Source of the DNA: an uncultured Lachnospiraceae bacterium
GTDB lineage: Bacteria > Bacillota > Clostridia > Lachnospirales > Lachnospiraceae
Length of the DNA stretch: 7,365 nucleotides
Assembly: GCA_947178465.1 (NCBI GenBank)
Contig: CAMWYL010000159.1
Span: 1 to 7,365, forward strand
Reading direction: 5' to 3'
Shown here: positions 1 through 5,544 of the stretch, in pieces
How the letters are laid out: the number at the start of each line of letters is the position of its first letter
Position numbering within the stretch: position 1 is the stretch's first letter
The notes under the pieces: model-generated
Database searches by the model: none
What the model was told of the DNA's origin: nothing
Seen by the model: the letters and a program-made list of their open reading frames with translations, nothing else
Made by a program: the position numbers and the translations under genes

Positions 1-306
1 CATTACATCCGAAAGCTTTCCAACCCCTGACGGCTCTATCAATATTCTCTCCGGATGGTATTTCTCAAGCACCTCCGCAAGAGAACTGCCGAAATCCCCG
101 ACAAGCGAGCAGCAGATACAGCCGGAATTCATCTCCTTGATTTCAACGCCCGCCTCTTTCAAAAAACCGCCATCAATTCCAATCTCGCCGAATTCATTTT
201 CGATTAAAACAACCTTGGAAGCATCCAGCGCCTCCTTTAAAAGCTTCTTAATCAGTGTCGTCTTACCGGCACCCAAAAATCCCGAAAAAACATCTATTTT
301 TGTCAT
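1..306 (-). CDS. CobW/P47K family GTP-binding protein (N-terminal part, runs off the window)
   Basis: The first 102 residues of a G3E-family P-loop GTPase, the group that includes CobW, UreG-like and zinc metallochaperone proteins, which use GTP hydrolysis to deliver metals to client proteins in the cytoplasm. Visible motifs are the Walker A loop GFLGAGKTT (residues 9-17), the switch segment ENEFGEIGID (36-45), and the family's metal-binding GCICC (62-66, Cys63/65/66). EPSGVGKLSDV near residue 91 stands where many CobW proteins have ETSGLADP. The C-terminal CobW domain and any His-rich metal loop lie outside the window, so the metal and client cannot be told. The ATG at 306 is chosen because a perfect AGGAGG (315-320) sits 8 nt upstream. 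It has its own promoter and is transcribed away from the dCMP deaminase gene in the same direction. Confidence 0.93.
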   Translation of the reverse strand, partial: MTKIDVFSGFLGAGKTTLIKKLLKEALDASKVVLIENEFGEIGIDGGFLKEAGVEIKEMNSGCICCSLVGDFGSSLAEVLEKYHPERILIEPSGVGKLSDVM

Positions 307-329
307 TTTGATTACCTCCTGTATTATTG

Positions 330-345
330 AAACATGTTAATGTTT
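330..345. promoter_or_regulatory. Inverted repeat in the CobW-gene leader (possible operator)
   Basis: AAACAT (330-335) and ATGTTT (340-345) form a 6-bp inverted repeat around GTTA. It sits between the predicted transcription start (about 354) and the ribosome binding site (315-320), a sensible place for a repressor site. It does not resemble the Zur or Fur boxes I know, and such a short AT-rich repeat can arise by chance. Confidence 0.25.
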
Positions 346-360
346 TCGTTCTAATTTTTT

Positions 361-390
361 ATCATAGCACAAAGGGTGTAAAAATGCCAT
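361..390 (-). promoter_or_regulatory. SigA-type promoter of the CobW-family gene
   Basis: On the minus strand an extended -10 reads TGC-TATGAT (TATGAT at 361-366). An 18-nt spacer leads to ATGGCA at 385-390, a 4/6 match to TTGACA. Transcription would start near 354 and give a leader of roughly 48 nt before the ATG at 306. The -35 overlaps the hairpin proposed as terminator of the upstream gene. The assignment rests on motif and spacing only. Confidence 0.55.
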
Positions 391-402
391 AAGCGAGGCA
401 TT
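380..402 (-). terminator. Weak candidate Rho-independent terminator after the dCMP deaminase gene
   Basis: Read on the minus strand, AATGCC (402-397) pairs with GGCATT (388-383) across an 8-nt loop, and a run of five T (384-380) overlaps the end of the stem. It begins about 22 nt past the stop codon of the deaminase gene. The stem has only three G-C pairs, so termination may be partial and some read-through into the CobW-family gene is possible. Confidence 0.4.
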
Positions 403-423
403 AAATTTCAATAAAATCATCCC

Positions 424-915
424 TCACTCCTCCTTTATATACCACTCCAGCTCCACTGCGGGGATTTTCTCATACCGGTCCGCCCCTTCTCCGGTCCGGA
501 GATATACATCCCGAACCCCCGCCTGAATAATCATGCGCGCACACAGCGGGCATGGCTTCGCCTTATGCACCGACAAATCCCCGGGATTGATACCCGCCAG
601 ATACAAATCCGCCCCAATCGTCTGCTCTCTGGAGCAGTTTAAAAGCGCGTTTGCCTCCGCATGCACCGCGCGGCAAATCCCATAGCCCTCTCCCTGATGG
701 AGGTTTTTCTTTATCCGCGGGCACATTCCGATGTCACTGCAGTTCTCAAAGCCGCGGGGCGAACCGTTATATCCCGTGGATATAACCGCATCATCCTTTA
801 CCAGCACCGCACCGTACTTGCGCTTGATGCAGGTGCTTCTGTAGGCAAAATTTTCTGCACAGTTTAAATACGCGTCCGCCTTTGATATCCGTCCCGTTCC
901 TTCCGGCTTTACCAT
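424..915 (-). CDS. dCMP deaminase family protein (ComEB-like, zinc-dependent)
   Basis: Cytoplasmic zinc hydrolase of the cytidine/deoxycytidylate deaminase family, expected to convert dCMP to dUMP and so feed thymidylate synthesis. At 163 residues it is of normal length. The zinc site is complete: HAEANAL (His85, catalytic Glu87) and PCPLC (Cys112, Cys115). GYNGSP (48-53) and extra cysteines (Cys59, Cys65, Cys81) match the dCMP deaminase branch, in which some members bind a second zinc. The stretch between HAE and PCPLC is about ten residues longer than in Bacillus ComEB. Three starts are possible: ATG 915, ATG 927 and TTG 951. I chose 915 because GAGG lies 6 nt upstream and the protein then begins close to the family's usual start; TTG 951 also has a GAGG 7 nt upstream. 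It follows the protease gene within tens of bases and is probably co-transcribed with it. Substrate specificity is inferred. Confidence 0.88.
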   Translation of the reverse strand: MVKPEGTGRISKADAYLNCAENFAYRSTCIKRKYGAVLVKDDAVISTGYNGSPRGFENCSDIGMCPRIKKNLHQGEGYGICRAVHAEANALLNCSREQTIGADLYLAGINPGDLSVHKAKPCPLCARMIIQAGVRDVYLRTGEGADRYEKIPAVELEWYIKEE

Positions 916-917
916 CT

Positions 918-966
918 TATTCCTCATTTCCGCACAGCTTCTCCTGCGCAATGCTATTCCTCATTT
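918..966. repeat. 12-bp direct repeat carrying a start-region Shine-Dalgarno
   Basis: TATTCCTCATTT occurs at 918-929 and again at 955-966 on the plus strand. On the coding strand it reads AAATGAGGAATA. The upstream copy covers the end of the protease gene including the first bases of its TAG stop. The downstream copy supplies the GAGG in front of ATG 915 and itself contains ATG 927. It makes the start of the deaminase gene ambiguous. Confidence 0.6.
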
Positions 967-1718
967 GCTTCCTTTATCAGTACATATTCATCCTCAATAA
1001 CCTTTGGCGGAAGGCTGTAGGTGACATCCGCTTCTCTTTTGTCTGCGTCCTCCGCCACCTCCCCGCCGCAGATAAGTCCAAGAAATCGCCCATATCTGTC
1101 AAAAACGCCGCCTCCGGACATTCCGGCCTTTGCATAGCACGCAGTCTCCAGCATATGCGTATTAAACACCGGCACAAAATGTATTCCCGTTATACTCCCC
1201 TGAAAGAAGCCCATGCCGCCGCTCTCCGAATCCACGCCAAGCTGCATAATCTCCCGGTCCGCATACTCCGTAACAAACGCCGACCTGTCCGCTTCGCTCT
1301 CCACATCATACAGCATCGGTCTTACCCCGCACAGCCTCCGAAGAAGCTCCTCCGGTATCCCGGCAGCCGGTATCGACAGAAACCCCACATCATACTGCTG
1401 CGAATATCCCAGAATTTCAGCGGGCAATGTCACATCCCCATTAAATGTAATCACTGCCGCCACATCCTTTCTCAACAAATGCCTGCTCGCGGCAATGATG
1501 ACGTGTTCATTCTCTATTTCCCATATAATCCCGCTTCCACAGGCGTCTCCGGCCGCTACCCTGACCACGCTGCACCTTGCCAACCGATATGCGGTATCCT
1601 CGACAAGCCCCTGCGCGGCAAACACATTCAGTCGCCCCGAAACGCAAGGAAACACTGACACTTCACAGCTCTGTCCCAGCAATATGCCGATCCCTAAAAT
1701 CATCAATATCTTTCTCAT
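954..1718 (-). CDS. Trypsin-like (S1-fold) serine protease, exported or membrane-anchored
   Basis: A 254-residue protein with the order of motifs of trypsin/HtrA-fold serine proteases. A short hydrophobic segment (about residues 4-15) after MRK looks like a signal peptide or anchor; VFA at 32-34 could be a cleavage site. GSG (61-63) precedes the catalytic His80 in AASRHLL, Asp110 in YDVGFLSI and Ser201 in GMSGGGVFD, so the triad is intact. The serine context GMSGGG differs from the usual GNSGGP. No PDZ domain follows, so it is not a standard HtrA; the substrate is unknown. An in-frame TTG at 1754 would add 12 residues, but that TTG is the first base triplet of a good -35 box, so I place the start at ATG 1718. 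No clear Shine-Dalgarno precedes it. The dCMP deaminase gene follows directly. Confidence 0.85.
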   Translation of the reverse strand: MRKILMILGIGILLGQSCEVSVFPCVSGRLNVFAAQGLVEDTAYRLARCSVVRVAAGDACGSGIIWEIENEHVIIAASRHLLRKDVAAVITFNGDVTLPAEILGYSQQYDVGFLSIPAAGIPEELLRRLCGVRPMLYDVESEADRSAFVTEYADREIMQLGVDSESGGMGFFQGSITGIHFVPVFNTHMLETACYAKAGMSGGGVFDRYGRFLGLICGGEVAEDADKREADVTYSLPPKVIEDEYVLIKEANEE

Positions 1719-1725
1719 ATCTGCT

Positions 1726-1754
1726 ATTATAGCCTTTTTTACGGCCGTTTTCAA
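1726..1754 (-). promoter_or_regulatory. Proximal SigA promoter of the protease gene, predicted to give a leaderless mRNA
   Basis: On the minus strand TTGAAA (1754-1749), a 17-nt spacer and a perfect TATAAT (1731-1726). Only 7 nt separate the -10 from the A of ATG 1718, so transcription would begin at or within a few bases of the start codon. This fits the absence of a ribosome binding site there and argues against translation starting at TTG 1754. Confidence 0.65.
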
Positions 1755-1779
1755 TTTTTCTATGGAAATTTACAACCTT

Positions 1780-1845
1780 ATAAGAGTATGCCTATAGAAA
1801 TGTATTGTCAGAAATGCTCCCATGCCTTTCCACTGATAAGAGTAT
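1780..1845. repeat. 10-bp direct repeat overlapping a promoter -10 region
   Basis: ATAAGAGTAT is found at 1780-1789 and 1836-1845. On the minus strand the second copy covers most of the -10 and the start region of the distal protease promoter, and the first lies in the leader of that transcript. It could be a repeated regulator site or a duplicated -10 region. The length is short enough for chance. Confidence 0.35.
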
Positions 1846-1869
1846 AGCACAAAATGCCCGAAATTTCAA
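1841..1869 (-). promoter_or_regulatory. Distal SigA promoter of the protease-deaminase unit
   Basis: On the minus strand TTGAAA (1869-1864), a 17-nt spacer and TATACT (1846-1841) with an extended -10 TGC just before it. Transcription would start near 1834, giving a leader of about 115 nt that runs across the proximal promoter before ATG 1718. Its -35 box lies 3 bp from the -35 box of the plus-strand promoter at 1873-1901. Confidence 0.65.
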
Positions 1870-1872
1870 GAC

Positions 1873-1901
1873 TTGTAAAGCCTGTACGGATACCCTATAA
1901 T
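1873..1901 (+). promoter_or_regulatory. SigA promoter of the DUF6323-DUF6179 operon
   Basis: TTGTAA (1873-1878), a 17-nt spacer and a perfect TATAAT (1896-1901). Transcription would start near 1908 and leave a leader of about 58 nt before ATG 1966. The rest of the leader is pyrimidine-rich, and I see no riboswitch or strong hairpin in it. Confidence 0.65.
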
Positions 1902-1965
1902 CAATCTCGTTCCCTATCATTCTCATTTTCACATCATTTTACCCACAGTTCAGGAGGTACCGTTT

Positions 1966-2493
1966 ATGGAAGAAAAAAATTGGATGGAGCTGCTGTCAGG
2001 ACAGACGCAAATCGCACAGGTGCTTGATACCAATCAATATACAGAGCGCTTTGGTCTCGCTCTGACCAATGAGGATGCGCAGCTGCTCCTGCAGGAACGG
2101 ACAAACGCTTTAAGAACTGAGCAGAGAGTCGAGTTCGGACAAGGCATACTGCCCAAAATCATCTATATGTTTTGCGATTCCGCTTATATCACACAGGCAA
2201 ATTACCGCGATACCCTGATTCGTCTTCAGGAGATTTTCTATCTTTATAAAAACGAAATGCTGGACGAGATTACGGATGATGAACTGCTGGAATTTATGAA
2301 GGAGCAGTTCGAGGGTGTCTGCTATGGAGATTTGGATTATCTGGAAGGAACCTGTCTCGATATTTTCGCGCAGGCTATCCGTGCGGGCTACTCCGGATAC
2401 CAACAGTCGCAGGGACGGGGAGAATTTTCACAATTTGATATCGTAACACGCTGGGACAGGGAATTATACCTACAAGCGCTGAAGTCACAGTAA
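1966..2493 (+). CDS. DUF6323-family protein of unknown function
   Basis: A 175-residue, mostly polar, acidic-looking protein with no signal peptide or membrane segment, so probably cytoplasmic and largely helical. I recognise it from memory as DUF6323: the segments FGLALTNEDAQLLL (about 29-42), RVEFGQGILPKII (55-67), FCDSAYITQANY (69-80), LQEIFYLYKNE (87-97) and TDDELLEFMK (102-111) look like its conserved blocks. No catalytic or metal motif is obvious. The start is firm: ATG with AGGAGG (1952-1957) 8 nt upstream. It is the first gene of a two-gene operon, with a DUF6179-type gene starting 11 nt after its stop, and that constant partner is the only hint about function. The family name is from recall and no function should be inferred from it. 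Confidence 0.85.
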   Translation: MEEKNWMELLSGQTQIAQVLDTNQYTERFGLALTNEDAQLLLQERTNALRTEQRVEFGQGILPKIIYMFCDSAYITQANYRDTLIRLQEIFYLYKNEMLDEITDDELLEFMKEQFEGVCYGDLDYLEGTCLDIFAQAIRAGYSGYQQSQGRGEFSQFDIVTRWDRELYLQALKSQ

Positions 2494-2504
2494 GGAAGGT
2501 GATG

Positions 2505-3422
2505 ATGATGGAACATACGAATTATCCGCCGGAGGAGCTGGTTCCTATTGTAGCGGAGCTTGCCGCTAAATATGCGGGCTTTGAACATTCTTCCATCCCC
2601 TATGAAAAGGCGCAGATGCTGATGGGAGCTGTTCTGTACTGTATTCATGAATGCAACATTCAAGAATGCAACAATCACAAATGTGAGACCATTGACTATT
2701 CAGGTCTGTCCGATATGCCAAAGCAGCCTTCCGCTTCCCTGCCTGTGGAAAGCTGCCGCCTCCCCGCAAAGGAAGCTTATCGGAAAGGCCGTCAAATCAT
2801 ACTTGAAAAGATGGAAGAGCTGCGGAAGCTTTATAACCGATTAATAACTGATTTTGATGCGTACGGCTCTAAATATCTCCATGATGCCATTGTCAAAGCC
2901 ATCCCGTCATTTCTGTTAAAATACGACGCTGAATATGCCCCACAGGAAACCCTGATAACATTTGATTACCCGATTCTTAACGATATCAGCACCGCTACAG
3001 GCATTGACGCCGTCCTCGCCTATGTGGAGGGAATTTTTCCGGAACAGCGCTTCCTTAAGCCTTTCGGCGCGCCATATGTTATGGAAATCCTAAGCGCATA
3101 CCATGAGGACTATGACCTCCTGCCCGAAAATCTCTGCACAATCGTCCTGCAAAACACAATTGGCCATATCATGCTTGGAAAGCCGCTGCAGGCCAAGGGT
3201 TTTCTTAGAGAGGAATATGCGCACATGGAACAGCTTCTTTCAGGAAAATCAGACACGGAGACGGTTCTCTATATTGATACTCTGCTGAAAGCTTTGATCA
3301 GGCAGTATTACGAAAATGATTTCCTGCTTTCGGATTATCTGAAGCATGACGTCCCCAATATTGCCAAAAGACTGCAAATCGGGGCTGAGAATCACTGTCT
3401 GGAGAAAATGATATGGATTTGA
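2505..3422 (+). CDS. DUF6179-domain protein of unknown function
   Basis: About 305 residues, soluble and largely helical in appearance, with no signal peptide or membrane segment. I recognise it from memory as DUF6179, the usual partner of DUF6323. Characteristic stretches are PYEKAQMLMGAVLYCI near the N-terminus, AYRKGRQIILEKMEELRKLY in the middle, and LLKYDAEYAPQETLITFDYP (137-156). A variable region around 46-85 holds a cysteine-rich repeat. No enzymatic motif is evident. The start is a run GTG-ATG-ATG-ATG (2499, 2502, 2505, 2508). The GTG overlaps the ribosome binding site TAAGGAAGG (2491-2499), so translation must begin at one of the ATGs; 2505 has the best spacing, with 2508 or 2502 possible. 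It probably functions with the upstream protein, since the two genes are 11 nt apart. The stop codon lies about 5 nt from the 3' end of the convergent rnpB gene. Confidence 0.82.
   Translation: MMEHTNYPPEELVPIVAELAAKYAGFEHSSIPYEKAQMLMGAVLYCIHECNIQECNNHKCETIDYSGLSDMPKQPSASLPVESCRLPAKEAYRKGRQIILEKMEELRKLYNRLITDFDAYGSKYLHDAIVKAIPSFLLKYDAEYAPQETLITFDYPILNDISTATGIDAVLAYVEGIFPEQRFLKPFGAPYVMEILSAYHEDYDLLPENLCTIVLQNTIGHIMLGKPLQAKGFLREEYAHMEQLLSGKSDTETVLYIDTLLKALIRQYYENDFLLSDYLKHDVPNIAKRLQIGAENHCLEKMIWI
2649..2678 (+). repeat. Two 15-bp tandem units encoding Cys-containing pentapeptides
   Basis: GAATGCAACA recurs at 2649-2658 and 2664-2673, giving two units of 15 bp in frame (ECNIQ, ECNNH) inside the DUF6179 gene. 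With flanking residues the cysteines are spaced C-x3-C-x4-C-x4-C (Cys46, 50, 55, 60 from ATG 2505), with His48 and His58 nearby. It looks like a small in-frame duplication in a variable linker. Metal binding is possible but not shown. Confidence 0.55.
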
Positions 3423-3427
3423 TTCAG

Positions 3428-3805
3428 GTAAGGCAACCGCGGCGATAAGCCGGGTTATGTCGGCGCCGCCGGTCTCCCGACGACACGAATGATCATCTGT
3501 CTGGGACCATTGTTGCCAATGGCCTCAAGCGACCTACCTCGGAGCAGGCCGGGCCGACCTGTCGCTCCTTTCTTGGTCTTGCTTCGGATGGGGTTTACAT
3601 GTGCCCTCCTCGTTACCTCGGAGGCGGTGGTCCCTTACACCACCTTTCCACCCTTACCGGCTGAGAGCCGGCGGTATATTTCTGTTGCACTGGCCTTAGA
3701 GTCGCCTCTACCGGACGTTATCCGGCATCCTGCCCTGTGAAGCCCGGACTTTCCTCACCTCTGTCCCAAGGACAGAGCCGCGATCATTTGCCACAGTTGC
3801 CTTCC
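3428..3805 (-). ncRNA. rnpB: RNase P RNA (class A)
   Basis: Catalytic RNA of ribonuclease P, which removes the 5' leader of precursor tRNAs. The bacterial core is recognisable: GAGGAAAGTCCGGGCTTC at 3756-3739 (conserved region I), followed by the P3-P4 vicinity, CCGGTAAGGGTGGAAAGG, and ACCCGGCTTA near the 3' end (conserved region V, 3460-3446). The ends pair as helix P1: AAGGCAAC (3803-3796) with GTTGCCTT (3437-3430). P3 is a clean 8-bp hairpin (3759-3766 with 3770-3777). CCGAGGTAGG fits the L15 loop that binds tRNA CCA, and GGAGCGAC...GTCGGCC...GCTCC fits the P16/P17 arm found in class A but not Bacillus-type class B. The length, about 378 nt, is normal. Exact ends are estimated from P1. It lies 24 nt after the nucleoside kinase gene, with no obvious terminator beyond it. 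Confidence 0.96.
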
Positions 3806-3811
3806 TTTTTC

Positions 3812-3841
3812 AAGATATGTCTGTTCTCTTTATACTTTAAA
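3812..3841 (-). promoter_or_regulatory. Weak candidate promoter of rnpB
   Basis: On the minus strand TTTAAA (3841-3836), an 18-nt spacer and TATCTT (3817-3812), each a 4/6 match to consensus. It would start transcription near 3805, exactly where helix P1 begins, which is the main argument for it. The -35 lies inside the last codons of the kinase gene. RNase P RNA could instead be processed from the operon transcript. Confidence 0.3.
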
Positions 3842-5506
3842 GCAGCTTCCTCCCACAAACTCCCGCACAATGGAGTTCTTGGGAAGCTCCTCCGTGCTCA
3901 CGCCGAGAAAATAGCTCAAAAACTTTAACAGCCGCACCGCCTCGAAATACTCCGGCTCGCCCGGCTCTATGCTGTAGAGCAGCGGCTCCGCATACTGCTT
4001 TAACACCGCAAGCTCATAAATCAGCGCGGAATTGAACATCGCGTCCGCACTCTCCTGGAACGGGAAAATATTCTGCGTCTCTCCCCTGCGCACGGAGCCC
4101 CACATCTGGATTGTACGCTTCGCGCTCGCGCCGCGCGTCCTTGCATCCCGCACCATACGCCGCAACAGTCTTCCGTCCGTTGTCGGTATCCTGTTATGCT
4201 CGTCAACATTGAGTGACGTCAGGGCACTGATATAAATCTTATACTTGCTCTCCGACGGCAGCCTGTGTGACATCTTGTCGTTGAGGCCATGAATACCCTC
4301 GATAACCAGAATATCACCCTCTCCTAACTGCTTGAAGTTCCCTTTATATTCGCGCTTTCCCGTGACAAAATTGAAGGTCGGAAGCTCCACCCTCTTTCCC
4401 TCAAGCAAATCGCACATGTCCTTATTAAAAAGCTCTACGTCAATTGCCTCAAGGCACTCAAAATCGTAATCCCCGTTCGGCTGTTTCGGCGTCTTTTCCC
4501 TGTCAACGAAGTAATCGTCCACCGCAATCGGATGCGGCACTAATCCATGCGTGCGAAGCTGCACGGAAAGCCTGTGGGAAAAGGTCGTTTTGCCGGAAGA
4601 CGAGGGACCCGCTATCATTACAAACTTTACACCGCCCCTTGACACAATATCGGAAGCAATCTCACTGATTCGCCGCTCCTGAAGCGCCTCCTGAACCAAC
4701 ACAAGCTCGTTAAAGCCGCCTGCTTTTATCTGGTCATTCAAATCGCTCACCGTATCTACGCCAAGCCGAATGCCCCAATCTGACGCCATTTCCATTGAAC
4801 GGAACAGCTTAGGGGAGGGCTGAAACGCATCCAGCTCGGTCGGCCGCTCCTTGGACGGCAATATTAATAAAAAGCCGCCCTCATATCTCTGCAGATCAAA
4901 ATGCTGAACATACCCTGTGCTTGGCAGCATAAATCCATAGTAATAGTCATAATAACCGTCAAGATTGTAAACATTCACGGTGGAGCTGCCACGATATTTA
5001 AAGAGGTTGACCTTATCGGTCATTTTCTGCTTTTTGAACAGAGCATTTGCCTCCTCCAGTGGCATGGACTTCTTGATAATGCACAAATCCTTTTCGACAT
5101 ACTCCCGCATCTTCGCCTTGACCTGCGCCACAAGCTCATCCGTGACCTCAAAATCTCCCACCTTGGAGCAGTAATACCCGTTTCCGATTGCAAACTCCAT
5201 CTTAATCTTATCGATTTTGTCAGCGCCGACCACCTCCGTAATCGCCTTCATCAGAATGATTGTCGCGGTACGAATGTAGGTCTTGTGTCCGGTATCGTCC
5301 GCCAGCGTCAAAAACTCAATCGTACAGTCCTTGTCCACCCGTTTAAAAAGCTCCCTGATTTTACCGTTTCGCACTGCTACCGCTATCTGATAGGGGTAAT
5401 CCTTCTGGTAAACACCGGCAATCTCCCCATAGGTAATTCCACTCGGAAACTCCCGCGTTTTACCGCCAACCGTCACCTGATAGCTGTTCTTTTTCTCGTT
5501 GTTCAT
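3830..5506 (-). CDS. Nucleoside kinase with N-terminal TGS/threonyl-tRNA-synthetase-like region (uridine kinase family)
   Basis: A 558-residue cytoplasmic protein of a known Firmicutes architecture. Residues about 8-68 resemble a TGS domain; about 70-210 resemble the second N-terminal domain of threonyl-tRNA synthetase, but the HxxxH zinc/editing motif is replaced (RTATIILMKA, from 79). The C-terminal part is a uridine kinase/phosphoribulokinase P-loop domain: Walker A GPSSSGKTT (300-308), VDDYF (319-323), PTFNF (376-380) and DILVIEGIHGL (398-408). It likely phosphorylates a nucleoside (uridine/cytidine type) with NTP. The role of the synthetase-like part is unknown; ligand sensing or tRNA binding is inference. 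It starts 38 nt after the NIF3 gene, with a G-rich ribosome binding site (AAGGGGG) about 11 nt before the ATG and no terminator between, so it is probably in the rpoD operon. It is longer than plain Udk (about 210 residues) because of the N-terminal region. Confidence 0.88.
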   Translation of the reverse strand: MNNEKKNSYQVTVGGKTREFPSGITYGEIAGVYQKDYPYQIAVAVRNGKIRELFKRVDKDCTIEFLTLADDTGHKTYIRTATIILMKAITEVVGADKIDKIKMEFAIGNGYYCSKVGDFEVTDELVAQVKAKMREYVEKDLCIIKKSMPLEEANALFKKQKMTDKVNLFKYRGSSTVNVYNLDGYYDYYYGFMLPSTGYVQHFDLQRYEGGFLLILPSKERPTELDAFQPSPKLFRSMEMASDWGIRLGVDTVSDLNDQIKAGGFNELVLVQEALQERRISEIASDIVSRGGVKFVMIAGPSSSGKTTFSHRLSVQLRTHGLVPHPIAVDDYFVDREKTPKQPNGDYDFECLEAIDVELFNKDMCDLLEGKRVELPTFNFVTGKREYKGNFKQLGEGDILVIEGIHGLNDKMSHRLPSESKYKIYISALTSLNVDEHNRIPTTDGRLLRRMVRDARTRGASAKRTIQMWGSVRRGETQNIFPFQESADAMFNSALIYELAVLKQYAEPLLYSIEPGEPEYFEAVRLLKFLSYFLGVSTEELPKNSIVREFVGGSCFKV

Positions 5507-5544
5507 CTGTCTGTAGTCCCCCTTTCCTTCTCTTTCCCGTCAAA

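Noticed and set aside
137..340. Plus-strand open frame of 67 codons
   Set aside because: It is antisense to the CobW-family gene, whose Walker A and CxCC motifs fix the coding strand.
882..1797. Long plus-strand open frames opposite the protease gene (882-1658 and 1213-1797)
   Set aside because: They are antisense to a protein with an intact catalytic triad, have no ribosome binding sites, and give low-complexity, Pro/Ser/His-rich translations typical of shadow frames.
1768..1824. A 17-codon ATG-started upstream open frame in the leader of the distal protease transcript (minus strand, from about 1823)
   Set aside because: The only purine-rich stretch in front of it is about 1 nt from the ATG, so it has no usable ribosome binding site, and its sequence is unremarkable.
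2640..2690. Possible CRISPR-like or mobile-element repeat
   Set aside because: There are only two adjacent 15-bp units in frame within a coding region; a local codon duplication explains it.
3489..3928. Short plus-strand open frames in 3489-3928
   Set aside because: They lie antisense to RNase P RNA and to the end of the kinase gene; the structured RNA explains the conservation-like pattern.
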